Positions 46,701 to 56,693 are shown, counted from the first letter of the stretch. The stretch: DNA of 64,000 bases from Thecamonas trahens ATCC 50062 (GCF_000142905.1 NW_013657632.1:182995-246994); one strand, 5' to 3'. Notes: generated from the letters alone by a model not told the origin. Numbers and translations: made by a program.

Positions 46701-47519
46701 ATGACGGTCAAGGCATACGCAGACCACAACCCGTTCCTGTTCTTTGCAGGAGTGTTTGGGGCTGTGGTGGTGGCCAAGCGGAGGCTGCGGAGGAGCCATG
46801 GCTTGGGCGCTCGCTGCCCGTCGGTGGTCACGGCTCTGGCTGCCATTCCGCCTGTGGTGGTCAAGGCGCTGCTGCTGCTGATGTGGCTCTCCATTGCGTG
46901 GTTCTTTGTATTTGAGGCGTACTACTCGGTCTACCGCTGTGCTGTCTCAGCCCGCTACCATGACGAGACCATCCTCATCGCCCGCTCGGTCATCACCTTG
47001 CTCGAGGAGCACAACGTGCCGTACTGGATGGACTACGCCACCTTGCTCGCCGTCATCCGCGGGCAGAGTATCAACGAGTGGGACCACGACACAGACATCT
47101 CCATAGTCTTTCCAGACGATGGGCCTGCCGCCCTCATTGCTGCTATCAATGCTGCCGGTATGTATGCTGTCTGGGACGACCGCGACGCCATCCAGATCAT
47201 GCCATACGAGGGCGCCAACCCGCTCAACTCGCCGCACATGGACATCTGGTTCTGGCGCGAGGAGAAGCTCGCCGACGGCTCGCGCGTTGTCTCTACCGCC
47301 TACGACGACGTCGCCTACCGCAAGCGTGCTTGGGACGACATCTTTCCGCTCAAGGCGGTGGCCTGGAAGGCATGGCCGGGCCACGACATCTACATCCCGG
47401 CCGATGCGCATGGCGTCTCGCAGAAGGAGTTTGGTGCCTGGCCGGGCTCGTACATGACGCCTGTTGTCTACAAGGGCGATTGCTTCCACAACTGGTTCCA
47501 GCGGCGGTGGCTGTATTGA
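46701..47519 (+). CDS. LicD/FKRP-like phosphosugar/choline transferase
   Basis: 272 residues from the ATG at 46701; the frame is open to the gap, so a longer N-terminus is possible. A hydrophobic anchor (VVVKALLLLMWLSIAWFFVF) near residues 50-75 suggests a type II Golgi or ER membrane protein. The catalytic part has the family signature VPYWMDYATLLAVIRGQSIN followed by EWDHDTDISIVFPDD, the LicD-type D-x-D metal-binding motif. Further on come MDIWFWREE and the DIFPLKAVAWKAWPGHDIYIPADA region shared with fukutin-related proteins. Homologues transfer phosphocholine or ribitol phosphate to glycans. The substrate here is unknown. Confidence 0.85.
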   Translation: MTVKAYADHNPFLFFAGVFGAVVVAKRRLRRSHGLGARCPSVVTALAAIPPVVVKALLLLMWLSIAWFFVFEAYYSVYRCAVSARYHDETILIARSVITLLEEHNVPYWMDYATLLAVIRGQSINEWDHDTDISIVFPDDGPAALIAAINAAGMYAVWDDRDAIQIMPYEGANPLNSPHMDIWFWREEKLADGSRVVSTAYDDVAYRKRAWDDIFPLKAVAWKAWPGHDIYIPADAHGVSQKEFGAWPGSYMTPVVYKGDCFHNWFQRRWLY

Positions 47520-47700
47520 ACTCCACTGCCCTTGCCACTGCCCCTGGCTGCGATAAAGGTGGTTGCACACATCGTGCCGTGCTGTACCTTGCTGATATCC
47601 TTAAATGACCTGAAACAGCCATGACAACGGGCCTGCCTAGTGACCATCATGGATAGCGCGGCTGTTTCTTCAGTCTTGGTCACAAGCCATTCATACCACG

Positions 47701-47980
47701 GTCACCCATAATCAATAGCCATTCATACCATTAATCAATGGTCACCCATAATCAATAGCCATTCATACCATTAATCAATGGTCACCCATAATCAATAGCC
47801 ATTCATACCATTAATCAATGGTCACCCATAATCAATAGCCATTCATACCATTAATCAATGGTCACCCATAATCAATAGCCATTCATACCATTAATCAATG
47901 GTCACCCATAATCAATAGCCATTCATACCATTAATCAATGGTCACCCATAATCAATAGCCATTCATACCATTAATCAATG
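47701..47980. repeat. Minisatellite, seven perfect 40-bp units
   Basis: The unit GTCACCCATAATCAATAGCC plus ATTCATACCATTAATCAATG is repeated seven times with no mismatches seen, from 47701 to 47980. A diverged partial unit precedes it (about 47676-47699). The unit is AT-rich and contains a CCATT-AATC-AATGG inverted repeat at the unit junction. Confidence 0.98.
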
Positions 47981-48133
47981 GCTTCATACCAAGAATCATG
48001 GGAAAAAACAAAACACAGAAAAAGCCAACGGACACATTCTGACCATCGTGCACACCTCGAGTTCCCCACACCACCCGTCATCAACAACCTTCAATTCATA
48101 CACATCGCTCCATACACAACATCTTGCACAAGC

Positions 48134-50050
48134 ATGGGAAATCCGTCAGCAAACCGTGTCCGCCCCGAAGAACAGCAGGAGGCCGCCGCGAGCTCGTCAA
48201 GGGCCCGGGCCGGGAGCTCGTCAAGCTCCTCGGGCGCGTCGTCCGACTCGTCCGATGATGTCATGACGTCCAAGCCGCGCGAGTCGCAGGCTGCTATCAC
48301 CCGCCGCCTGCTCGCCGAAAAGACCGTGGCCGATGTGGAGAACCCGGACGATCCGCTGGAGAACCTCGACTTTGTTGAGGACGTCGAAGAGTCGGAGCAC
48401 TTTGTCAAGCTCCACGAGCACGAAGGCCTGCTCGAGGGCCTCATCCGGCTCGATCCCGACCTGGTCTCCAGCTACTCGGGCCGCCGGCGGTACTTTAAGC
48501 GCAAGCGCGTCCCTCCGGGCCACGTCGGCCTCGGTGACAACGCCTCGCGGACCATGTTCTTCCGCCCGGGCTCGTACACACGCATCGGCCTCGGGCGCAA
48601 GCTCCCCTCGCACGCCGTGGCGCCCATTCCGGGGCCCGGCGGGCGGCTCAACCACGGCGACATCACGTACGCGCACCTGCGCGACGACCAGGTTGCCGTC
48701 CTCAACATCGGCGATGAGTCGCACATCATCGGCAAGGGCCGGTACATCATCCGCACGCCCAACCACCTCTCGGACTTTGTCTCGCTCCGCGAGCCGGGCG
48801 ACCTCGAGTTCAAGAACATCATCCGCGAGTCACAGGAGATGATTGATGGCGAGCTTGTCGACCGCCGAGTCGAGGACCGCGAGGGCGCCGGCTTCCGCAT
48901 CTCGGTCGGCTCGGTCCAGTTCCTCCGTGCCGAGCCGGGCTACGTCTGGGCCGTCCAGCGTGGTGACGGCCACGTCCGGACCGGCGAGGGCGTCACCGCC
49001 GTTCGCCGTGACGAGAAGTTTATCGACTGGCTCAACTCGCAGATGACCACCCGCACCACCGACGTCAAGGTCTACCTCACCGCCGACGTCGAGGAGGCGC
49101 AGATCAAGCTCCAGCTCCAGTGGCGGCTTCGCGACGGCAACCTCTGGGTCCGCCAGTGCAAGGCCTTTGAGGACCCGTTCGACTACTTTGAGGAGAAGCT
49201 CGACTCGCTCGTCCAGGACGAGATCGGCAGCTACTGCAAGTCGGAGCTCGAGCAGCAGCGGCTGGTCAAGTTTGACGAGTTTGAGGCCCACGTTCGCCCC
49301 GCGCTTGGCGCTGCCGGCGAAGCCGTCGGCGTCCGCCTCCTCTCCATCGAGGTTCGCCACCTCCGCTTCCCGGTTGCCGACCGCATTGAGCGTGAGCGCC
49401 GGCTGCACGAGGCCCAGGCACTGCGCAACCAGCGCGAGCACGACCACCAGACCCAGCTCAAGCGCCAGGAGTTGGCCCAGATCGCAGAGGCCGCAGAGGC
49501 CGAGCTCTCGCGCGAGCAGAATGCTGCCCGCCGCGAGGCCGAAATCGCTGCCGTCCGCGACGAGCGTGAGCTCGCAAAGGTCGAGGCCGAGTCGGCCCGC
49601 TCCCGCCGCGAGATGGAGGCAGAGCAGGAGCGCGTCCGCATTCAGGGTGAGACCCAGGTGATCCAGGCCGAGAACGCCGCCGTCGTCGCCGCCGTCGAGC
49701 GCGAGAAGCGCGCAGAGGCCGAGCTCCGCATTGCCCGCCTCGAAGCCGAGGCCGAAATCGTCCGCGCAAACGCCGCCGCTGAAGCTGCCCTCAAGATGGC
49801 AAAGATCTTCTCCGAAAACCCCGAGTACCTCAAGTTCCGCGAGCTCGAGGTCCAGGCCACCATCGAGCAGGCCCGCATCGCCGCCGTCGGCCGCTTTGCC
49901 GACAACCCCAACGCCCTCCTTCCGGCCACTCTTCAGCAGCAGGTCCTCCGCATGAACGGCGGCTTTGATCCGCGCGACCTCGTCATCTCGCCCATGGGTG
50001 TGCCGTACACCCAGGCAGCCTCCGCCCCACAGAACGGCGCGCGCTCGTAG
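48134..50050 (+). CDS. SPFH/Band-7-like protein with long coiled coil
   Basis: 638 residues from the ATG at 48134; the frame opens upstream through the minisatellite tail, but the ATG at 47978 sits in the repeat edge and is less likely. After a Ser-rich N-terminus, a beta-rich region has VPPGHVGLGDNASRTMFFRPGSY, then LNIGDESHIIGKGRYIIRTP and VQFLRAEPGYVWAVQRGDGH. An SPFH-like segment follows: TADVEEAQIKLQLQWRLRD, then DPFDYFEEKLDSLVQDEIGS. Residues ~420-590 form an Ala/Glu/Arg-rich coiled coil (IERERRLHEAQALRNQREH and onward). This arrangement is like flotillin and other Band-7 proteins that oligomerise on membranes, or the shoulder of vault protein, but it lacks a clear membrane anchor. The coiled coil and SPFH fold are reasonably clear; the role is not. 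Confidence 0.65.
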   Translation: MGNPSANRVRPEEQQEAAASSSRARAGSSSSSSGASSDSSDDVMTSKPRESQAAITRRLLAEKTVADVENPDDPLENLDFVEDVEESEHFVKLHEHEGLLEGLIRLDPDLVSSYSGRRRYFKRKRVPPGHVGLGDNASRTMFFRPGSYTRIGLGRKLPSHAVAPIPGPGGRLNHGDITYAHLRDDQVAVLNIGDESHIIGKGRYIIRTPNHLSDFVSLREPGDLEFKNIIRESQEMIDGELVDRRVEDREGAGFRISVGSVQFLRAEPGYVWAVQRGDGHVRTGEGVTAVRRDEKFIDWLNSQMTTRTTDVKVYLTADVEEAQIKLQLQWRLRDGNLWVRQCKAFEDPFDYFEEKLDSLVQDEIGSYCKSELEQQRLVKFDEFEAHVRPALGAAGEAVGVRLLSIEVRHLRFPVADRIERERRLHEAQALRNQREHDHQTQLKRQELAQIAEAAEAELSREQNAARREAEIAAVRDERELAKVEAESARSRREMEAEQERVRIQGETQVIQAENAAVVAAVEREKRAEAELRIARLEAEAEIVRANAAAEAALKMAKIFSENPEYLKFRELEVQATIEQARIAAVGRFADNPNALLPATLQQQVLRMNGGFDPRDLVISPMGVPYTQAASAPQNGARS

Positions 50051-50569
50051 CTGATGGCTCGTAGCTGATGGCCCGTAGCCTCCGTCGCCACAGCCGCCCA
50101 TCTCCAGCTCACACTTTGCTCTTGCTCCTGCACATTTCCACAGCATAAACCCGCAAAAATGACTTGAATCCATCGCGACGATGTGCGCCGCCCGAGTCGA
50201 CAATCATCCGCCCACAATCGTCCGTCGTCGCACGCGAGACACCAATCGTCGGCGCTGGCCACCACTCAACAACAGCAAAGAAACGAACATGGTATGCTCC
50301 TTCAGGAGAACGGCGCGCGCTCGTAGCTGATGGCCCGTAGCCTCCGTCGTCACAGCCGTCCATCTCCAGCTCACACTTTGCTCTTGCTCCTGCACATTTC
50401 CACAGCATAAACCCGCAAAAATGACTTGAATCCATCGCGACGATGTGCCCGCCCGAGTCGACAATCATCCGCCCACAATCGTCCGTCGTCGCACGCGAGA
50501 CACCAATCGTTGGCGCTGGCCACCACTCAACAACATCAAAGAAACGAACATGGTATGCTCCTTCAGGAG
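50046..50569. repeat. 262-bp tandem duplication over the 3' end of the SPFH gene
   Basis: Sequence from about 50046-50307 is repeated at 50308-50569 with only a few substitutions and one small indel. For example GCCCGTAGCCTCCGTCG starts at 50071 and 50333, giving an offset of 262. Both copies begin with the codons for the protein's last residues (AACGGCGCGCGCTCGTAG), so the stop region is duplicated with the 3' flank. Confidence 0.95.
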
Positions 50570-51113
50570 GTGAAGGGGGGGGGGGAGGGGGGGGGGGGGG
50601 GGAGGGGCTAACGAGGACCAGAAGAACACGGCTGTGGGAGAACGAGTACGTAGGGTTGCTCTTTTGGAGTTGCTCTCCCCGCAGTGGTCTTCATGAGTCT
50701 CTTCTGCATGCCGTGCAGCCGGGGCTGGCTACGTCTGGGCTGCGTGGCAACGATCACACGCGTCGGCGACGAGAGGGAGGTCAGGAGGGCGCAAGACCAT
50801 GACCTTCACCTCGCCACCCTGGATGCAGAAAGCCACCAGGAGACCTACCCACTCGCATACACACGCAAGCAAGCATACTCCACTTGCTTGTGTCATAACT
50901 ATCCCACCACCTTCTGCAATCGGTCCCCTCCTGCTCGCCTCGCCCATACCCTGCCGCTTGCCCCGGCTTCCCTTGTCGGCGTCCTCTCTTACCTTTCGCC
51001 TCGTTGGACACCTTTTTTTTAGGACTCACTTTTTTCGGCGGGTGGCTTTGGGGGGGGGGGGACATGGTCACACCGACTATCCCTTGAACTGTACCATCCT
51101 CTGCATCAATGTC
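50570..51113. other. Intergenic and leader region of dihydropyrimidinase
   Basis: Long G runs (about 50574-50607 and 51050-51062) and a T8 run occur here. No supported gene. The open frame on plus running into dihydropyrimidinase has no domain content in this part and may include an unplaced 5' exon or intron. Confidence 0.5.
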
Positions 51114-52685
51114 ATGTCTTGTCACGTCACTCACACAAACGGTACGAATGCGTTGGGGTTGGGGGTTTGGGGGGGGGGGGGACAGGCTGATACTACTGCC
51201 CCTGCGCCGCCGCTCCTTATCTCGGGCGGAGATGTTGTCAACGCGGATCAGACGTTCCGTGCGGACGTGCTCTGTGTGGATGGTGTGATTGCTGCCGTGG
51301 GCCTCGACCTGGATGTCCCCGAGGGAACGCAGGTTGTGGACGCGACCGGTCTGCTCGTGATGCCCGGAGGCGTGGACACGCACACGCATTGCCGGCTTCC
51401 GTTCATGTCGACGGTGGCGATCGACGACTTTGAGACCGGAACGCGCGGCGCGCTGTGCGGCGGCACAACGTCGATCATCGACTTTGTCATTCCGTCGCCC
51501 GGCCAGTCGATTCTGGCGGCGTTTGACCAGTGGCAGGAGTGGGCTGCAGACGCACAGTGCGACTTTGGTTTCCATGTGGCGATTACGTGGTGGTCGGACC
51601 AGGTCGAGGAGGAGATGGGCATCCTGACGCGCGAGCGCGGTGTGGCGTCGTTCAAGCACTTCCTCGCGTACAAGGGTGCGCTCATGCTCGACGACGAGGC
51701 GCTGTACAACTCGTTCACCCGCGCCAAGGAGCTCGGCGCGCTCTGCACGGTCCACGCCGAGAACGGCGAGATGGTGTACCGCGGGCAGATGAAGATGCTC
51801 GAGGCAGGAATCACCGGGCCCGAGGGCCACCCGTGGTCGCGCCCTGTCGAGTGTGAGGCGGAGGCCACCGACCGTGCGCTCCGCACCGGCGAGTTCATCA
51901 ACACGCCGGTTTACATTGTCCACGTCTCGTGCAAGGAGGCCATGGACGTGGTGGCGCGCGCCAAGGCCGCCGGCCAGGTTTGCTACGCTGAGGTGCTTGC
52001 TGGCCATGCGACCATCGACGACTCGGTCTACTTCCAGGAGGACAAGCGCGCCGCCATGCACTACGTCATGTCGCCGCCCTTCCGCCCGGCTGGCAACCCT
52101 GACGCGCTTATCAACGCGCTCGCCGCCGGCGTCGCCGACACCACCGCCACCGACAACTGCACCTTCTGTACCGAGCAGAAGTCCATGGGCGCCGACGACT
52201 TTACCAAGATCCCCAACGGAACTGCCGGCATCGAGGACCGCATGTCGGTCCTCTTTGACCGCATGGTAGTCCAGGGAGCCATCGACGTCAACAAGTTTGT
52301 GGCTGTGACTTCGACCAACGCCGCGCGCATCTTCAACATGTACCCGCGCAAGGGTGTCATCGCCGTCGGCTCGGACGCTGACATCTGCGTCATGGACCCC
52401 AACGCCAAGCGGGTCATCTCGGTCAACACCCACCACGTCAAGGTCGACTTTAACCCGTGGGAGGGCCGCGAGGTCACCGGCGTCCCGGCCTTTACCGTTT
52501 GCGCCGGCCGCCTCGTCTGGAAGGCCGTCATCGCTGACGGTGTCGCAGACTGGGCCGCTGGTGAGTTCTCCGGCGTCAAGGGCTCTGGCCGCTACATCGA
52601 GCGCCCGTGCTTTGGCCTGCCGTTCGAGACTGTCCCGGTCACCGACAAGCTCCGGGAGAAGCAGCCGATCCAGCGTGCCGAGTAA
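51114..52685 (+). CDS. DPYS: Dihydropyrimidinase / D-hydantoinase family
   Basis: 523 residues if translation starts at the ATG at 51114; strong similarity begins only at about residue 34 (LLISGGDVVNADQTFRADVL). The residues between are a Gly-run encoded by G homopolymers, so the true start or an upstream exon is uncertain. The metal-binding set of the amidohydrolase family is complete: H90 and H92 in GVDTHTHC, the carbamylated K187 in FLAYKGALML, H214 in CTVHAEN, H270 in VYIVHVSC, and D347 in TATDNCTF. The product hydrolyses dihydrouracil and dihydrothymine in pyrimidine breakdown. Non-catalytic CRMP relatives lack these residues, so this is an enzyme. Confidence 0.93.
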   Translation: MSCHVTHTNGTNALGLGVWGGGGQADTTAPAPPLLISGGDVVNADQTFRADVLCVDGVIAAVGLDLDVPEGTQVVDATGLLVMPGGVDTHTHCRLPFMSTVAIDDFETGTRGALCGGTTSIIDFVIPSPGQSILAAFDQWQEWAADAQCDFGFHVAITWWSDQVEEEMGILTRERGVASFKHFLAYKGALMLDDEALYNSFTRAKELGALCTVHAENGEMVYRGQMKMLEAGITGPEGHPWSRPVECEAEATDRALRTGEFINTPVYIVHVSCKEAMDVVARAKAAGQVCYAEVLAGHATIDDSVYFQEDKRAAMHYVMSPPFRPAGNPDALINALAAGVADTTATDNCTFCTEQKSMGADDFTKIPNGTAGIEDRMSVLFDRMVVQGAIDVNKFVAVTSTNAARIFNMYPRKGVIAVGSDADICVMDPNAKRVISVNTHHVKVDFNPWEGREVTGVPAFTVCAGRLVWKAVIADGVADWAAGEFSGVKGSGRYIERPCFGLPFETVPVTDKLREKQPIQRAE

Positions 52686-53149
52686 CTCGCACATTCTTGC
52701 TCTTAAACTGTTTGTTTGCTCGTCGCCACTCTTCATCCGCCCATCTAGCGTCTCAACGCGTGCGAGCCACGTCCAGCTCAGCTTGAACAGCTCGTCCACA
52801 AACAAAGCCATTGCGGTGACATAGTAAACATCACCCGCCTTTTCGGTGATCTACAATTTCGAGTCCATCCCGCCGTCCCCTCGCCCATCCTCAACCTCCA
52901 GCCTTTGCGTCGCTCCTTCGCTTCCGTCTCCCACCTCACTCAAGACATAAAGCACACTACCTTCCACCTCCTTCTCCACTCTCCTCATCTGATACGTACT
53001 ATCGCCTGTGATCGGGACTAATACCTCGCTTCACCGCCCACCACCTCGGGATCCGCCCACAGCTCAAGGGACCAACACGGCACTTGCCGGCGCGCCGACG
53101 CCGACGCCGAACGGCAGCACCACTCTTCTCCCACGCCCCGCACCCAGTC
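52686..53149. other. Intergenic, CT-rich leader of PUS3
   Basis: A pyrimidine-rich 5' flank between two plus-strand genes; no gene is seen. Confidence 0.5.
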
Positions 53150-54667
53150 ATGGCCAACTACGGCGAGTGCTCGAGGGACGAACTGGTGGCACTACTCCAG
53201 CAGCGGGACGCTGAGCTGGCTGCCGTCCGGGCAGCGGGCGGACCAGCTGCTGTGCTCCCGGCTCTGGGCGCCGCCGCCGGGACTGCCCGCAAGAAGCGCA
53301 AACTGCTGAGCAACGACGCTGGATCGGGGACCGGCAGCGGAGGCGATGGAGAGGGGAGCGACAGTGAACGGAAGCGCAAGGTTGCTGGCGGTGCGGCGAG
53401 TTCGGGCGGTGCGGCGAGTTCGGGCGGCGCGGCGAACGCGGGCGGCGCGGCGATGACGGGCAAGCAGAGCAAGAAGAGCAAGAAGAAGAAGCAAAAGGGC
53501 GGGCGGGCGTTTGTGTGGAACCGATTTGCAGTGCGGCAAGTGGCGCTCAAGGTGGCATACCTCGGATGGGATTACTACGGGCTGGCGCGGCAGGTCGAGG
53601 TGCGCGAGACGGTGGAGGAGCATCTGTTTGCGGCGCTGATCAAGACCAAGCTTGTGCCGTCGCTGGAAGAGGCCGGATACTCGCGGGCTGGCCGAACGGA
53701 CAAGGGCGTGTCTGCCTTTGGGCAAGTTGTGGGCCTGCGGGTTCGGTCCAAGCTGCGGAGCGGGCCTGGCATTGTGGCGGTGCCGTCGGATGCGAGCGCG
53801 TTGGCCAAGCTTTCGGACGATGAGGCCGACGAAATTCCTTACGCGCACGTTCTCAACCGGGTCCTTCCGCCACGAATTCGTGTTGTGGCGTGGGCGCCGG
53901 TCTCGATCACCTTTGACGCGCGGTTCTCTGCGCTGACGCGGACGTACCGCTACTTTTTCACCGCCGACGACCTCGATCTTGACGCCATGCGCGAGGCTGG
54001 GCGGCGGCTGGTTGGGCGGCACGACTTTCGCAACTTTTGCAAGATGGACTGGAAGAACGTGTCCAACTTTGTGCGCGATGTGCTTGAGTTTGACATTGTG
54101 CCTGTGCCTGCCTTTTCGCACGATGAGGGCGAGGCCGAGGCCTCTGGCGCGCGGTTCACCAAGCGGTACAAGGGCTACTACTTTCACATCAAGGGCTACG
54201 CCTTTCTCTGGCACCAAGTTCGATGCATGGTGGCGGTCCTGTTCATGGTCGGCCGCGGCGACGAGTCGCCGGACATTGTCACCTGGCTCCTCGAGTCGGC
54301 CTCCGAGTCGTCTGGTCGTCCGCAGTACCTGATGGCATCCGAGATCCCTCTCGTCCTCTACGACGTCGAGTTCGAGGATCTGCCGCTTCGCTACGAGCCT
54401 GGTGCGCTGGGTACCGTCCTCACAGCGTGGGAGTCCATGCTGCAGGAGCATGCCATCAAGGCCATGACGCTGGCCACCATGACCACGTCGCTGGTGACGG
54501 GCGTGCAGGTGACTGGGACCGAGGCCAACTGGGAGGCGTATGCGCGCGCCGAAGGTGTCTCGATCCTGGGGCCTCACTCAAAAGCCTCTGAGAAGCACCG
54601 TCCGCTTCGGGACCGCGGCCGAGGCTTGTCATTTAAGGAGCACTGGCGTCGCGAGGGTGGCAAGTAG
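53150..54667 (+). CDS. PUS3: tRNA pseudouridine synthase PUS3/DEG1
   Basis: 505 residues from the ATG at 53150. A short N-terminal helix with DELVALLQQRDAEL is followed by a low-complexity basic linker (GGAASSGGAA repeats, KKSKKKKQKGG). The catalytic fold then begins QVALKVAYLGWDYYGLARQ. The active-site motif is SRAGRTDKGVSAFGQV with catalytic D184. Further motifs are VLPPRIRVVAWAPV, DARFSALTRTYRYFF, GRHDFRNFCKMDWKNV and AFLWHQVRCMVAVLF. The NFCK..D and 'FG.....R..SL' pattern marks the PUS3 branch of TruA enzymes, which modify positions 38 and 39 of the tRNA anticodon arm. It converges on the NEK gene with 16 bp between stops. Confidence 0.93.
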   Translation: MANYGECSRDELVALLQQRDAELAAVRAAGGPAAVLPALGAAAGTARKKRKLLSNDAGSGTGSGGDGEGSDSERKRKVAGGAASSGGAASSGGAANAGGAAMTGKQSKKSKKKKQKGGRAFVWNRFAVRQVALKVAYLGWDYYGLARQVEVRETVEEHLFAALIKTKLVPSLEEAGYSRAGRTDKGVSAFGQVVGLRVRSKLRSGPGIVAVPSDASALAKLSDDEADEIPYAHVLNRVLPPRIRVVAWAPVSITFDARFSALTRTYRYFFTADDLDLDAMREAGRRLVGRHDFRNFCKMDWKNVSNFVRDVLEFDIVPVPAFSHDEGEAEASGARFTKRYKGYYFHIKGYAFLWHQVRCMVAVLFMVGRGDESPDIVTWLLESASESSGRPQYLMASEIPLVLYDVEFEDLPLRYEPGALGTVLTAWESMLQEHAIKAMTLATMTTSLVTGVQVTGTEANWEAYARAEGVSILGPHSKASEKHRPLRDRGRGLSFKEHWRREGGK

Positions 54668-54683
54668 CCGGCGGGCACGGCTT

Positions 54684-56693
54684 TCAGCGCCGGCCCGAGG
54701 CCGAACGGGAGGTCCTTGCCCGAGATTTGCTCGGCTTGCGCACGCGGACGCGCGAGGTCGAGCGTGAGGTCGAGCGCGAGGTTGAGCGAGCCGAGCGGGC
54801 TGATGAGCGAGCCGAGCGCGAGAGCGGCGAGCGTCTCGAGGACTTGCGCGCCTTTTCGATGGCGAGCCTGTTGAGGCCCGACATGGAGGCCGAGGCGCGC
54901 AGGCCCGTACGCGAGCGGCGGCTCTCGATGCTGTCACTCCCAAACTGCGAGCTGGCGACACGGCGGAAGGCCGAGGAGCGCGAAGTGTGGGTCGAGCGGC
55001 GAACGCGGCGCGGCTTGCGGGACAAAAGCGTCACCGTTGCCGAAGAAGTCGAGGCCGAAAGCGTGTACGAGTCCGAGTCTGTGATAGAGTTAGAGTTGTA
55101 GCCAGAGCCCGAGGACGACGAGGACGACGAGGTGCCGCCTGTAGTGGTGGCGGCAGCTGTGGCAGTGGCGGTAACGGACGAGTCGGACGAGCGGCGCCGC
55201 GAGCGCGAGGCGGCGTGAAGGACCGACGTCCGCCTCCGCTGCTCCTTGGTAGGCGATGAAACATTGTCAAGGAGTCTGCGCGGGAGGAGGTCGCCCTTGT
55301 GGTGGCGGACATACATTGAGTGGTCTTCGGGATTGGCGAGCTTGATGGTGGCCTCGAGGCGGACCTCGGGTTCCATGTGCTCCATGCGAAGTGAGCGGAC
55401 AGCAGCGATGTAGCCCTCGGCGTCAGTGAGGGGCAGCCTCCGCCACGACATGTCGTCCTCGCGCGGATCATGTGGGAGCTCGTACTTGTCGCGCGGATGG
55501 GCCTCAAGGTCTTCTAGGTCGACCGCGGTGGTCGACGCGCCTGCTGTCGACGAGGCTGATGATGAGCCCGCGCCTGACGATGACGACGATGACGACGACG
55601 ATGCTGATGACGAGCCAGAGCATGACGATGAACCGAGGGCGGCGCGCTCGGCCTGAAGCGTTTTGAGCTCGTCGAGCTTGCGGCGTGCGCGCTGCTGGAC
55701 GAGGCGGCGGAACATGGCCTCGAGAGTCTCGTAGGCGCGATCGCCGCGCGAGTGCGGCGGCTTGGCCTTGGCCTTGCGGAAGCGGGAGCGGGGGCGGGAG
55801 CGGGAGCGTGCGCTGCGGCTGGAAGCTGATGCGCTGGGCTCAGCGGCGGCGCGGTAGGCGGCCTTGGACATGAGCTTGCGGGCGACAGCGTCGACCTTGG
55901 GGTGCGCAGTGAGGAGGTCGTCGACCGAGGGCCGGACATGCGGGTCCTTACGGAGCATGGCGGTGATGAGGCCGGCAAAGGCGTCTGAAAAGTGGCGCGG
56001 GATGGCGCGCGGGCGGTCCTTGACAATGGACTTCATCTGCGACTTGAGGGTAGAACCTTCAAAGGGGAAGCGAAAGGTGGCGAGGCGGTAGAGGACGACG
56101 CCGAGGGCCCAGACATCATTCTTGGGCCCGTATGGCTTGCCACGGCAGACTTCGGGCGAGAGGTACGATGGCGTGCCGACGGTGGTCTCGGCCTTGGACA
56201 ATGCGCGGGAGAGAATGGTGGTTGCGCCAAAGTCGCCGATCTTGATGGTCTTGTCCTTGGCGAGAAAGATGTTGCCCGGTTTGAGGTCGCGGTGCAGGAC
56301 CTTGCGGTCGTGCATGTGCTTGAGACCGAGGAGCATCTGAGCAAACCACTTGACAAGCTTGGCCTCTGTGTAGTACTCGGCGTGCTTGCGGAGCTTGCGC
56401 GAGATCTCTCGGGCAAGATCCCCTCGGGCGGCGTACTCCATGACGATGTACAGTTGATTGTCATCAGTCCAAGCCTCCTCAAAGGCAATGATGTTGGGGT
56501 GTGCCATCGAGGCGAGGACAGAGACCTCCGACATGGCATGCTTGGCCGACTTTGCACCAAACAACTTCATCTCCATCTCCTTCATCACAAACACAGCTCC
56601 ATCACTCTGCCTGCGGACCTTCCAGATCACTCCCGACACGCCTCGTCCGACACGCCCCACCACCCGATAGCCCTGCGCTTCGGGGCTCTCCAT
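54684..56693 (-). CDS. NEK-family serine/threonine kinase
   Basis: 669 residues from the ATG at 56693. The N-terminal kinase domain (about 9-265) is complete: Gly loop VGRGVSGVIWKV, VMKEMEM with K38, HRDLKPGNIFLA with D136, DFG at D154 (KIGDFGATTIL), a GTPSYLSPE activation end and NDVWALGVVLYRLATFRFPF. The activation segment and 'LHRDLKPGNIFL' are typical of NIMA-related kinases, which regulate mitosis and cilia. The C-terminal 400 residues are disordered: a Ser-rich tract from a GAC/GAT-like repeat, then an Arg-Ser-rich tail that ends in many RS/RSTSRS motifs. No coiled coil or RCC1 repeat is evident, so the NEK subtype cannot be assigned. Confidence 0.92.
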   Translation of the reverse strand: MESPEAQGYRVVGRVGRGVSGVIWKVRRQSDGAVFVMKEMEMKLFGAKSAKHAMSEVSVLASMAHPNIIAFEEAWTDDNQLYIVMEYAARGDLAREISRKLRKHAEYYTEAKLVKWFAQMLLGLKHMHDRKVLHRDLKPGNIFLAKDKTIKIGDFGATTILSRALSKAETTVGTPSYLSPEVCRGKPYGPKNDVWALGVVLYRLATFRFPFEGSTLKSQMKSIVKDRPRAIPRHFSDAFAGLITAMLRKDPHVRPSVDDLLTAHPKVDAVARKLMSKAAYRAAAEPSASASSRSARSRSRPRSRFRKAKAKPPHSRGDRAYETLEAMFRRLVQQRARRKLDELKTLQAERAALGSSSCSGSSSASSSSSSSSSGAGSSSASSTAGASTTAVDLEDLEAHPRDKYELPHDPREDDMSWRRLPLTDAEGYIAAVRSLRMEHMEPEVRLEATIKLANPEDHSMYVRHHKGDLLPRRLLDNVSSPTKEQRRRTSVLHAASRSRRRSSDSSVTATATAAATTTGGTSSSSSSSGSGYNSNSITDSDSYTLSASTSSATVTLLSRKPRRVRRSTHTSRSSAFRRVASSQFGSDSIESRRSRTGLRASASMSGLNRLAIEKARKSSRRSPLSRSARSSARSARSTSRSTSRSTSRVRVRKPSKSRARTSRSASGRR

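Noticed and set aside
47701-47980. CRISPR array
   Set aside because: The units are contiguous with no unique spacers, and the genome is eukaryotic; this is a minisatellite.
48134-50050. Major vault protein
   Set aside because: The coiled coil and SPFH-like region recall the MVP shoulder and cap, but the repeated MVP N-terminal beta repeats are absent.
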